From contig OY282448.1 in assembly GCA_958296175.1 (NCBI GenBank), forward strand, positions 1,550,472-1,614,471: a DNA stretch of 64,000 nt. The letters run 5' to 3'. Shown piece by piece: positions 8,248-15,895 of the stretch. The notes beneath the pieces were generated by a model that saw nothing but the letters and a program-made list of their open reading frames with translations, was not told where the DNA came from and searched no databases. Source of the stretch: an uncultured Chloroflexota bacterium (GTDB lineage: Bacteria; Chloroflexota; UBA11872). Both the position numbers and the translations under genes were made by a program. Every line of letters starts with the position of its first letter. Positions within the stretch are counted from its first letter, which is position 1.

Positions 8248-9648
8248 ATGTCCATCCCGCCCGCCGCGCGCTCCTGCGCGGTCACCGACGACGAAATAGC
8301 CGCCGGCCTGGCCGCCGAGCGTTATATCAACGGTCTGATCCGCGGCCCCGCCGGCCCCACGGCTCCGCGCACGCTGCAGCGCTCCATCGAGGCCGGCGAG
8401 CGCCGGTTGGCCCGCTTTCGGCGCTTCCTGCACCGCCTCGGCAACCCCCAGCGCGGGCTGCGCATCGTCCACGTCGGCGGCACGTCCGGCAAAGGCTCCG
8501 TGGCCGTGAAGGTCGCGGCCGGCCTGACCGCCGCCGGCCTGCGCACCGGCCTGCACTGCACCCCATATCTGCAAACGCCGCTGGAAAAATTCGAGTGCGG
8601 CGGCCGTCTGGCGCGGCCCTTCGACCTCGCCGACCTGGCGGCCTGGGTGCGGCCGCACGTGGACGCGTTCGCCGCCGACGATCCTGACGGCCCGCCGACC
8701 TACGGCATGGTGTGGGTGGCGCTGACCTTCGAGTACTTCCGCCGCGCCCAGGTCGCAGCCGCCGTGCTCGAAGTCGGCGCTGGCGGCCGCTACGACCTGA
8801 CCAACGTGGTGCAGCCCGTGCTGGCCGTGGTGACCAGCGTCGGCCCCGACCACTTGAAGAGCCTGGGCGGAAGCCTGGATGCGGTGGCCTGGCACAAAGC
8901 CGGCATTTTCAAGCCCGGCGCCGCGGCCATGTGCGGCCCCATGTCGTCCCAGGCGCGCCAGCGGCTCCAGCAGGCCGCCGCCGCCGCCGGCCAGCCCCTG
9001 CGGGAAATCGACCTGCCCGGCGCCGACTTCCGCGTGCGCAACACGCGGCTGGCGCACGCCGTGCTGCGCGAGCTGCGCCTGCCCGACCTGCGCGTCACGG
9101 CCGCGGTGCGCGCGGCCGCGGCGCAGGCCGAACTGCCCGGACGCTTCGAGCGCCTGCCCGGCCCGCGCCTCGTCTATCTGGACGGCGCGCACAACCGCGA
9201 CAAAGCGCGCGCCCTGGCCGCCCTGATCGACGCTGCGCCCCTCCCCCGGCCGCGCGTGGGAGTGATCGGCGTGGTCGGGTACCGTTCCCCGTCCGCCGTG
9301 CTGGCCGAGCTGCTGCCAGGGCTGGACGCCTGGGTGGCCGCCGAACCGCAGGTCTACGGCAAACCGCCTCTGCCCGCCGACGCCCTGGCCGCCGCCGGTG
9401 CCGCCCTCGGCCGCCCGCCCCTCACCCTGGCCCCCGACCCGGCCGCCGCGATGCGCGCCGCCCTGCAGGCCGCCGGCGGCAGCGGCGCCGTCGTCAGCGC
9501 CGGTTCCCTGTACCTGGTCGGCAACCTGCGCCGCGCCTGGTATCCAACCGAAGCCGTCATGCGCCGCCGCACCATGTGGCCGCCGCACTCCCCCACCCCC
9601 GCCATTCCAGCGAACGCCGAAATCCAGACGACCAGAGCCGCCCCGTAG
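8248..9648 (+). CDS. folC: Folylpolyglutamate synthase / dihydrofolate synthase
   Basis: Mur-ligase-family enzyme, about 466 residues, that adds glutamate to folates or to dihydropteroate using ATP. The P-loop reads HVGGTSGKGSVAVKV (residues 75-89). The folate-synthase signature YLQTPLEKFECGG and the metal-binding segment VLEVGAGGRYDLTNVV follow, then SVGPDHLKSLGGSLDAVAWH, with KAGIFKPG. The C-terminal domain carries LVYLDGAHNRDKARAL. The start was chosen at ATG 8248 since the frame is open further upstream without a good site. The C-terminal about 25 residues are low-complexity and may be read-through beyond the ancestral end. Confidence 0.9.
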   Translation: MSIPPAARSCAVTDDEIAAGLAAERYINGLIRGPAGPTAPRTLQRSIEAGERRLARFRRFLHRLGNPQRGLRIVHVGGTSGKGSVAVKVAAGLTAAGLRTGLHCTPYLQTPLEKFECGGRLARPFDLADLAAWVRPHVDAFAADDPDGPPTYGMVWVALTFEYFRRAQVAAAVLEVGAGGRYDLTNVVQPVLAVVTSVGPDHLKSLGGSLDAVAWHKAGIFKPGAAAMCGPMSSQARQRLQQAAAAAGQPLREIDLPGADFRVRNTRLAHAVLRELRLPDLRVTAAVRAAAAQAELPGRFERLPGPRLVYLDGAHNRDKARALAALIDAAPLPRPRVGVIGVVGYRSPSAVLAELLPGLDAWVAAEPQVYGKPPLPADALAAAGAALGRPPLTLAPDPAAAMRAALQAAGGSGAVVSAGSLYLVGNLRRAWYPTEAVMRRRTMWPPHSPTPAIPANAEIQTTRAAP

Positions 9649-9715
9649 CAGGACCCCGCCGCCTCGTTCTCTTCGCCCTGAGGAAGAATGCAGAGTGAGC
9701 GCGATCCGCCTGCCC

Positions 9716-9762
9716 CCTCTTACCCTCTCCCTCAGGGAGAGACCAGGGTGAGGGTGATCCGC
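9716..9762. repeat. Dispersed palindromic element
   Basis: ACCCTCTCCCTCAGGGAGAG plus the AGGGTGAGGGTGATCCGCC tail. A degenerate copy (GAGTGAGCGCGATCCGCC) lies 53 bp upstream, so the site is a partial tandem pair. It ends about 25 bp before the start of the next gene. Confidence 0.65.
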
Positions 9763-9786
9763 CCGCTCATGCGCCATACTGCGCGC

Positions 9787-10425
9787 ATGACTCCCAAACG
9801 CGGCCCCTCACGCGCGCCCGCGCCGTACGTCGTTTTCGACCTGGAGACCAAGCGGCTCAGCAGCGAAGTCCGTGGCGGGTGGCGCAACATCCAGGACTTC
9901 GGGCTGGCCGTCGGCGTGACCATCGACCACCGCGGCAAGCAGCGCGTCTGGAAGGAAGCCGACGCCCAAGACCTGATCGACCACTTGGCCAAATACCCCT
10001 GCGTGGTGGGCTTCAACTCGCGCCGCTTCGACCTGACCGTGCTGTCGGCCTACGGCAGCGTGGACGCGCTGCACGCCTGCTCGTTCGACGTGCTGCTGGA
10101 ATTGCAGGCCGTCACCGGGCGGCGCAAGGGCATGAGCCTGCAGAACATTGCCCACACCATGTTCCAGGTCGGCAAGTCCCTGAGCGACGGAACCGAGGCC
10201 GTGCGGCTCTGGCGCCGCGGCCGGCCCGGGGACCGCCAGCGCGTGATCGACTACTGCGCGCAGGACGTGGAGCTGACCAAACGCATCTTCGACTTCGGCG
10301 TCGCGCACGGCTACGTGCTGGTTCCAGTTCCCGACCTCAGACGCGGCGGCCCAGCCAGCACGGCCAAAGTCACCGTCGACTGGAGCGCCGCCCCGTTCGG
10401 AACTCACCCGCCCGACACCCGCTAA
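9787..10425 (+). CDS. DEDD-type 3'-5' exonuclease / RNase H-like protein
   Basis: A 212-residue RNase H-fold protein resembling the predicted exonuclease domain of YprB-type proteins. Exo I reads YVVFDLETK (Asp and Glu, residues 18 and 20). Exo II is near VVGFNSRRFDLTVL, and Exo III is IDYCAQDVELTKRIFDFG. It should degrade or proofread nucleic acid 3' ends with two metal ions, but the cellular substrate is unknown. An alternative upstream ATG at 9769 exists; MTPKRGP was chosen because the conserved fold begins soon after. No helicase domain is attached. A 61-bp-phased repeat cluster lies just downstream, which may be coincidence. Confidence 0.75.
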   Translation: MTPKRGPSRAPAPYVVFDLETKRLSSEVRGGWRNIQDFGLAVGVTIDHRGKQRVWKEADAQDLIDHLAKYPCVVGFNSRRFDLTVLSAYGSVDALHACSFDVLLELQAVTGRRKGMSLQNIAHTMFQVGKSLSDGTEAVRLWRRGRPGDRQRVIDYCAQDVELTKRIFDFGVAHGYVLVPVPDLRRGGPASTAKVTVDWSAAPFGTHPPDTR

Positions 10426-10487
10426 CCACCCAACACCCACCCCAAAGCCAACACGCCCCTCGCTTCCCCCTCCCTCCGGGGAGAGGC

Positions 10488-10633
10488 CCGGCCGTGGGCG
10501 CCGTGGGAAAGCGCAGTGCGGACGGTCAGCGGGCGATGCGGGCGCGGTCCGGCCGCGGGCACCGTGGGAAAGACGTCGGGCGCGGGCGCAGCGGCGGGTT
10601 CCCCTGGGTCCGGCCGCGGGCGCCGTGGGAAAG
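10488..10633. CRISPR. CRISPR-like mini-array, 3 repeats, 61-bp period
   Basis: Three copies of a 24-base unit that starts CCGGCCG.GGGC and ends CCGTGGGAAAG begin at 10488, 10549 and 10610, exactly 61 bp apart. The copies differ at two positions, and the intervening sequences (about 37 bp beyond the core) are unrelated. On the minus strand the unit reads CTTTCCCACGGCGCCCGCGG, with an imperfect 6-bp stem and 3-base loop. It fills the gap between the DEDD exonuclease gene and the aminotransferase. No cas genes are nearby, so the CRISPR identity is tentative. Confidence 0.5.
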
Positions 10634-10649
10634 CGAGACCAGCCGGCGC

Positions 10650-11837
10650 TTAGCGCAGAGCGGCCAGCACCGGCCGCATCCGCTCGATAGCCCGCTCGAT
10701 ATTCTCCACGGAGTTGGCGAACGACAGCCGCAGCGAGTCGGCGCCCACCGCGCCGAAGGCCGTGCCCGACAGCACCGCCACGCCCGCGTCGTTCAGCAGG
10801 CGGTCGGCAATCTCGTCGCAGTCCACCCGAAACCCGCGCAGCTGCGGGAACACGTAGAACGCGCCGGCCGGCCGCTGGCAGCTCACGCCCTCCAGACTGT
10901 TCAGCCCGTCCACAATCACGTCGCGGCGGCGGCGGAACTCCTGCACGAACGCCGCGGCGGCGTCTTGCGGCCCCGTCAGCGCCTCCACGCCCGCCATCTG
11001 GATGAACGCGGCCGTGCAGCTGGTGCAATTGGTTTGCAGCTGGCTCACCGCCTGCGCCAGCTCGGGGGGCATCACCCCATAGCCCAGCCGCCAGCCGGTC
11101 ATGGCGTAGGTCTTGGAAAAGCCGTCCAGAATCAGCGTCTTGTCCGCCATGCCCGGGCACGACGCGATGGAGGCCTGCGGAATCTCGCCGTACAAGATGC
11201 GCCCGTAGATTTCGTCGCTCAGCACGTACAGCGGCCGCTCCGCCGTCAGCGCGGCAATGGCGGCAATGTCGTCCGGCGGCAGCATGCCGCCGGTGGGATT
11301 CTGCGGCGAGTTCAGGATCAGCAGCTTGGTGCGGTCGGTCAGCTTGGCCGCCAGTTCGTCCAGATCCAGGCGAAACTGCCGCTCCGGCCGCAGCGCCAGC
11401 GGCACCGGCGACGCCCCCACGAAGCGGATCACCGACTCGTAGATGGGAAAGCCGGGGTCGGGGTACAGCACCTCGTCGCCGGGGCCGCACAGAGCGGTGA
11501 TGCCGAAGTACATGATCGGCTTGGCCCCGGGCGTGATCACCACGTGGTCGGCGCTGACCGGGATGCCCCGCGTTCTGGCCGCCTCGGCCGCAATGGCCTC
11601 GCGCGCTTCCAGAATGCCCGCCGACGGCGCGTAATGCGTGAAGCCGTCGTCCAGCGCCTGCTTGGCGGCCTGCACGATGTTGGCCGGGGTCTCGAAGTCG
11701 GGTTCGCCGATCTCCAGGTGGATGATCTCGCGGCCCTCGCGTTCGAGAGCCTTGGCGCGCGCCAGCACGGAAAAGGCCGTCTCCGTGCCGAGGCGGCTCA
11801 TGGCGCCGGCCAGGTCGGGATGCGATAACGCGGTCAT
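10650..11837 (-). CDS. PLP-dependent class I aminotransferase
   Basis: A 395-residue fold-type I aminotransferase, closest in style to bacterial aspartate/aromatic aminotransferases of subgroup I-gamma. Visible motifs are LEIGEPDFETP, the cofactor-binding NSPQNPTGG (about residues 176-184), LSDEIYGRI and the Schiff-base Lys242 in DGFSKTYAMTGWRLGY. The C-terminal LRLSFANSVENIERAIERM supplies the carboxylate-binding Arg. It transfers amino groups between amino and 2-oxo acids in the cytoplasm. The exact substrate is not decidable; the gene stands alone. Confidence 0.9.
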   Translation of the reverse strand: MTALSHPDLAGAMSRLGTETAFSVLARAKALEREGREIIHLEIGEPDFETPANIVQAAKQALDDGFTHYAPSAGILEAREAIAAEAARTRGIPVSADHVVITPGAKPIMYFGITALCGPGDEVLYPDPGFPIYESVIRFVGASPVPLALRPERQFRLDLDELAAKLTDRTKLLILNSPQNPTGGMLPPDDIAAIAALTAERPLYVLSDEIYGRILYGEIPQASIASCPGMADKTLILDGFSKTYAMTGWRLGYGVMPPELAQAVSQLQTNCTSCTAAFIQMAGVEALTGPQDAAAAFVQEFRRRRDVIVDGLNSLEGVSCQRPAGAFYVFPQLRGFRVDCDEIADRLLNDAGVAVLSGTAFGAVGADSLRLSFANSVENIERAIERMRPVLAALR

Positions 11838-12144
11838 GGGCGTGTGGTCTCGTGCGCGCGGCCCTGCGGGGCCGCCGGGTGGGGGACGGGATTCTATCGC
11901 GCGCCCCGCCGCGCGCGCCGCCGCTCAGCCGCACGCTGCGCCAGCACAGTCGTCTGCCGCGCCGCCGCCCAGGCGCCCGCCCATCACCGATCCAGCCGCC
12001 GCGCCGCCGTCGTCGAGCACGCTGCGCACGCAGCGAAACGCCCGCGCCGCCCGCCCACCGCCCGCCGCGCCGTTTCGCCTCTGAAGCGGCTTCCTGCTAT
12101 CGTTGCGCCCGTCAGGCCGGCGCATCGACGGGAGGACCGTGCAG
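11838..12144. other. Divergent intergenic region, no gene seen
   Basis: About 300 bp of very GC-rich sequence between the aminotransferase and DUF5069 genes. It should contain both promoters. No clear promoter hexamers, hairpin or repeat array was found. A GGGAGG ribosome site for the DUF5069 gene is at 12130-12135. Confidence 0.4.
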
Positions 12145-12585
12145 ATGGCAAAGATGATTCCGTTGATCGGATCCAGCGAATCCGGACCGTTGGGGGCAAT
12201 GCACTTGCCCAGGCTCTGGCTGAAAGTCACCCTGGACAACCACGACGCGCTCAACGACGAATACGACGCGTGCGGCGCCGGGTTCGACCAGATGGTGCTG
12301 AACGGCTTGGGCGTCGACCGCGACGCCGCGGTGGACTTCATCCAGTCGAACAACCCCACCTACCCGCAGTTCGAGCAGTGGGTCGTAGACCAGAACGGCG
12401 GCAGCATCGACCAGTCCGTGATCGACGCCTCCAACGCGGCCATCGCGGGCTACAACCACGGCGACGACCTCGTGGCGTCGATTTCGGACGCGGCCGGGAC
12501 CAACGCCGACCGCGCCATCACCGACGCCGTCACGCTGAACTCGCTCGAAGACTGGAACGACCTCCACGCTTCGTTGAACGGCTGA
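12145..12585 (+). CDS. DUF5069 family protein
   Basis: A 146-residue protein starting MAKMIPLIGSSESGPLGAMH, with the family's HLPRLWLKVTLD, AGFDQMVLNGLGVDRDA and NNPTYPQFEQWV segments. Members are small alpha-helical proteins of unknown function, often in soil and environmental bacteria. The ATG follows GGGAGG by about 9 bases. The gene is a single transcription unit ended by a hairpin. The family call comes from recalled motif similarity; nothing in the sequence points to an enzyme. Confidence 0.7.
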   Translation: MAKMIPLIGSSESGPLGAMHLPRLWLKVTLDNHDALNDEYDACGAGFDQMVLNGLGVDRDAAVDFIQSNNPTYPQFEQWVVDQNGGSIDQSVIDASNAAIAGYNHGDDLVASISDAAGTNADRAITDAVTLNSLEDWNDLHASLNG

Positions 12586-12615
12586 CGCGCAGCCGCGGCG
12601 AACGACCACACACGG

Positions 12616-12655
12616 CAGGGGGCGGACGGCCCTCCCAGGCCCATCCGCCCTTTGT
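12616..12655 (+). terminator. Probable intrinsic terminator after DUF5069 gene
   Basis: AGGGGGCGGA pairs with TCCGCCCTTT across a 17-base loop that itself contains GGCCCTCCCAGGCC. It is followed by TTTGTC. It lies 30-70 bp past the stop and just upstream of the next gene's ribosome site. Confidence 0.6.
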
Positions 12656-12675
12656 CGTCACAGGAGAGGCTCTCG

Positions 12676-13566
12676 ATGGCGGCCACGACACAACGCATTG
12701 GGTTCGTTGGCGTGGGGCGGATGGGCGCAAACATGGCCCGCCGCCTGCGCGACCAGGGATACGCGGTTACCGCCGTGGCCGACGCGCAGCGCGCCCTGGC
12801 TGAGGCGCTGGCTGCCGAGCTGGACTGCCAGGCCCCCGACAGCCTGGCCCAGGTGACGGCCGCGTCGGACGTCGTCATCACCGTCGTCACCGACGACCAC
12901 GCCATGCGCCAGATTTTTGGCCAGGACGGCGACAGCCTCTTGACCGGCGCCGAAGGCACGATCTTCGTCAACTGCGCCACCATCACCCCGCAGGTGCACG
13001 TGGACGTGCAGGCGCTGGCCGAGGCCGCCGGGGCGCACAGCCTGGAAGCCTGCATGGCCAGCAGCATCACCCAGGCGCGCGACGGCACGCTCTATCTCAT
13101 GTGCGGCGGCCGCGCCGAGGTCTATCGGCGTGTGGAACCCATCCTGGAAAGCCTCAGCGTCACACGCCGCTTCATCGGCCCCGCCGGAACCGCCGCGCAG
13201 GTCAAGGCGCTGGTCAACATGGTGATGAACGTCAACACGGCCGGCCTGGCCGAAGGCCTGGGCCTGGGAGCCGCCCTGGGGCTGGACCTGGAAATGCTCC
13301 AGACCGTGTTTTCGCAAACCGGCGCCAACTCGCGCGTGCTGGAAACCGACGGCGAGGACATGGTCGCCCGAGACCACGAGACCTACTTCTCGTCCGCCCA
13401 CGCCGCCAAAGACTCGGGCATTGCCCTGTCCCTGGCCCAGGACGCCGGCCTAGACCTGCCGCTGGCGCAGGCCTCCAAGGCCCAATACGACCGCATGGTC
13501 GAGATTGGCAAAGGCGAGCTGGACAAGTCCGGCGTAGCCGAGCTGACCTTCCCCGGACGCAACTAA
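12676..13566 (+). CDS. NAD(P)-dependent beta-hydroxyacid dehydrogenase
   Basis: A 296-residue member of the 3-hydroxyisobutyrate / 6-phosphogluconate dehydrogenase superfamily. The Rossmann glycine motif GFVGVGRMGANMARRL is at residues 8-23, the substrate-side signature near ACMASSITQARDGTLYLMCG replaces the usual SGG, and the catalytic Lys lies in GTAAQVKALVNMVMNVNTAG. The C-terminal helical domain ends LDLPLAQASKAQYDRM. AGGAG lies 9 bases before the ATG. It oxidises a short beta-hydroxyacid or reduces a semialdehyde. The substrate is unassigned. Confidence 0.85.
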   Translation: MAATTQRIGFVGVGRMGANMARRLRDQGYAVTAVADAQRALAEALAAELDCQAPDSLAQVTAASDVVITVVTDDHAMRQIFGQDGDSLLTGAEGTIFVNCATITPQVHVDVQALAEAAGAHSLEACMASSITQARDGTLYLMCGGRAEVYRRVEPILESLSVTRRFIGPAGTAAQVKALVNMVMNVNTAGLAEGLGLGAALGLDLEMLQTVFSQTGANSRVLETDGEDMVARDHETYFSSAHAAKDSGIALSLAQDAGLDLPLAQASKAQYDRMVEIGKGELDKSGVAELTFPGRN

Positions 13567-13609
13567 CCCCCACCCGCGCCCGCCCGCAGCCGCGCGTCTG
13601 CCGGGCAGG

Positions 13610-13830
13610 CAGGTCAACCCCACGGCGGCCCCCCAGGCGTTCGTCTACGAGCGAGGACGGCACGAGCTGGGTGGACAGGTCGACCCCACGGCGTCCCCCA
13701 CCCGCCGCGCCTCGTTACCCCTCTCCTTCAGAGAGATCCCGCCCCATTCTTCACCTCTCCCTCAGAGAGATCCCGCCCCATTCTTCCCCTCTCCCTCAGG
13801 GAGAGGGCAGAGTGAGGGTGAAGGCCGCAT
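13610..13830. repeat. Direct-repeat pair plus tandem palindromic elements
   Basis: CAGGTC.ACCCCACGGCG.CC occurs at about 13610 and again 66 bp later. Three copies of the CTCTCC-TCA-GAGAG palindrome, separated by GATCCCGCCCCATTCTTC, follow in tandem with a period of about 37 bp. The last one carries the usual AGGGCAGAGTGAGGGTGA tail. No gene is present between the dehydrogenase and the convergent DUF58 gene, so the region may serve as a bidirectional terminator. Confidence 0.6.
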
Positions 13831-13842
13831 CCGCGGCCCGCG

Positions 13843-14745
13843 TCAGGCCAGCACGCCGTGTTCACGCAGGCGCCGCAGCACGATGTCGTCCACCTGCCAG
13901 CTCGACGCCACCGGCACGTAGCGCACGTGGCGTCGATGGCAAAACCGTTGCAGGTCGGCGGTCCACGCGCGCAGCGCCCGGCGGTAGGCGCGCAGCAGAC
14001 CGTCGTCGCCGAACACCTCCAGCCGCTCCCCGCCCTCCGCGTCGATCAGCTCCACCTCGTCCGCAAACGCCGGGCTGACGAACTCGTCGTCCAGCACGTG
14101 CAGCACCGTGAGTTCGTGGCCCCGCTGGGCAAGGAGGCCGATCGCCCGCGGCGCGTCTGGGGCCAGCAGGTCCGAGGCCAGCACGGCCACGCCGTGCGGC
14201 AGCGCCCGCGCGGCATAGGCGGCCACGGAACGATCCAGCGCCGTGCGCCCCCGCGGCTGTTGGCGTTCCAGGAAGTCGAACAAGCGGCTCACGTGCTGCT
14301 CGCCCTGCTGCGGCGGCAGCACCTCGCCCAGCTGGCCGCGCAGCGCGGCCGCCGCCACCACGTCGCGCCCCGCCAACGCGGTCCAGCCCAGCGCGGCCAG
14401 CACCGCGCGCGCCGTCTCGAACTTCGACGGTTCGCCGGCTTGCATCGAGGCGCTGGCGTCCAGCAGCAGGTGCGTCACCAGCGTTTCTTCCGACTCGCGC
14501 ACCTTCACGAACAGCTCGTCCGTGCGGGCGTAGATGTTCCAGTCGATCTGCCGGTAATCGTCGCCTGGGCTGTAGGCGCGGTGGTCGGCAAATTCCAGGG
14601 ACGACCCGGTCCGGCGGCTGCGGCGCCCGCCCGTGTGCAAGTGGCCGTGCGGCCGGGCGGACACCAGCGTCAGGTTGGCGAGTTTGGCGCGCAGCGCGGC
14701 GTCAGGCGCGAAGCTTGCCGGCGCAGCGCGGTCAGCCCGCCGCAT
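13843..14745 (-). CDS. DUF58 domain protein (vWA-like, MoxR partner)
   Basis: A 300-residue protein with the DUF58 signature YSPGDDYRQIDWNIYARTDELFVKVRESEE, followed by a von Willebrand factor A-like fold with the metal-site DASASM (D-x-S-x-S) near residue 97. DUF58 proteins work with MoxR ATPases, probably in assembling or activating metal- or cofactor-bearing secreted complexes. It is the last gene of a three-gene operon with moxR and a coiled-coil membrane protein. ATG 14745 and GTG 14748 are adjacent possible starts; both lie in the last unit of a tandem repeat. Confidence 0.85.
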   Translation of the reverse strand: MRRADRAAPASFAPDAALRAKLANLTLVSARPHGHLHTGGRRSRRTGSSLEFADHRAYSPGDDYRQIDWNIYARTDELFVKVRESEETLVTHLLLDASASMQAGEPSKFETARAVLAALGWTALAGRDVVAAAALRGQLGEVLPPQQGEQHVSRLFDFLERQQPRGRTALDRSVAAYAARALPHGVAVLASDLLAPDAPRAIGLLAQRGHELTVLHVLDDEFVSPAFADEVELIDAEGGERLEVFGDDGLLRAYRRALRAWTADLQRFCHRRHVRYVPVASSWQVDDIVLRRLREHGVLA

Positions 14746-14880
14746 CACCTGCCCGCCCCGTCACCTGCCCGCGCATCACCTGCCCGCCCCGTCACCTGCC
14801 CGCGCATCACCTGCCCGCCCCGTCACCTGCCTGCGCATCACCTGCCCGCCCCCGTCACCTGCCCGCGCATCACCTGCCGG
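14741..14880 (-). repeat. 31-bp tandem repeat containing the DUF58 start site
   Basis: On the minus strand GGGCAGGTGATGCGC alternates with GGGCAGGTGACGGGGC, giving a 31-bp unit repeated about four times between moxR and the DUF58 gene. Each half-unit has a GGGCAGGTGA core. The final GGCAGGTGATG holds the start codon of the DUF58 gene. Unlike the 61-bp-phased loci, there is no unique spacer. It probably arose by slippage and may alter translation initiation of the downstream gene. Confidence 0.8.
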
Positions 14881-15895
14881 CCGCATCGCCTGCCCGGCGC
14901 GTCGTGATCAGCACGTCGTCCAGAATGCGGTCGGTCGTCACGCCGTCCGCCTCCGCCTCGAAGTTCAGCAGGATGCGGTGGCGCATGGCCGGCCGCGCCG
15001 CGGCGCGGATGTCGTCGAACCCCACGTGGTAGCGCCCGTCCAGCAGCGCGTAGACCTTGGCCGCGCGCACCATCGCCTGCGCCGCGCGCGGGGAGCAGCC
15101 GTAGCGCACGTACTGGCGGCTCATCTCATGGGCGTTGGGGTTCGCCGGGTGGGTGGCGCCCACCAGGTCCACCACGTACCGCGCCACGTGCGCGGCAATG
15201 CCCACGCGCCGCGCCAGGGCGCCCATGCGCACCAGGTCGGCGCCCGACGCCGCCCGCCCCGCCCCAGTCTCGGCGGCGCCGGTGGTGCGCTCCAGAATCT
15301 CGGTCAGTTCCTCGGCGCTGGGATAGTCCACCGTCAGCTTGAACATGAACCGGTCCACCTGCGCCTCCGGCAGCGGATAGGTGCCTTCCATCTCGATGGG
15401 GTTCTGCGTGGCCATGACGAAGAAGGGCGGGTCGAGCCGGTGCACGGTGCGCGCCACGGTGACCTGACGCTCCTGCATGGCTTCCAGCAAGGCCGCCTGT
15501 GTCTTGGGCGTGGCGCGGTTGATCTCGTCCGCCAGCACCAGGTTGGCAAAGATGGGGCCCGGCTCGAACCGAAAGGCGCGCTGCCCGTCCGCGGCGTCCA
15601 TCACCACGGTGGTGCCGGTGATGTCGGCCGGCATGAGGTCGGGCGTGAACTGGATGCGGCTGAAGCGCAGGTCGAGCGCCTGGCCCAGCGCGCGCACCAG
15701 CTCGGTCTTGCCCAGCCCGGGGACGCCCTCGATCAACACGTTGCCGCCGGCGATCAGGCACACCACGGTGTCGCGAATCGCCGCCCGCTGGCCGACGATG
15801 ACCGTGCACACTTCCTCGATGACGGCGGCCGCCAGCGCGCGCGCCTCCTGCACCTGCCGCTCGGTCGCGTCTCTGGAATCCACGGCGGCCGTCAC
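14870..15895 (-). CDS. moxR: MoxR-family AAA+ ATPase
   Basis: A 341-residue AAA+ ATPase. Walker A is IEGVPGLGKTELVRAL (near residue 53), Walker B is LVLADEINRATPKTQAALLE, sensor 1 is FVMATQNPIEMEGTYPLPEA, and the Arg-finger region is QVDRFMFKL. The C-terminal lid domain includes CSPRAAQAMVRAAKVYALLDGR. MoxR proteins act as chaperone-like ATPases with DUF58/vWA partners. It begins at GTG overlapping the upstream stop (GTGA), so it is translationally coupled to the coiled-coil membrane gene. The DUF58 gene follows after the tandem repeat. Confidence 0.93.
   Translation of the reverse strand: MTAAVDSRDATERQVQEARALAAAVIEEVCTVIVGQRAAIRDTVVCLIAGGNVLIEGVPGLGKTELVRALGQALDLRFSRIQFTPDLMPADITGTTVVMDAADGQRAFRFEPGPIFANLVLADEINRATPKTQAALLEAMQERQVTVARTVHRLDPPFFVMATQNPIEMEGTYPLPEAQVDRFMFKLTVDYPSAEELTEILERTTGAAETGAGRAASGADLVRMGALARRVGIAAHVARYVVDLVGATHPANPNAHEMSRQYVRYGCSPRAAQAMVRAAKVYALLDGRYHVGFDDIRAAARPAMRHRILLNFEAEADGVTTDRILDDVLITTRRAGDAAGR

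Noticed and set aside
14741..14880. CRISPR array between moxR and DUF58
   Set aside because: The 31-bp units follow each other directly without unique spacers, so this is a plain tandem repeat.
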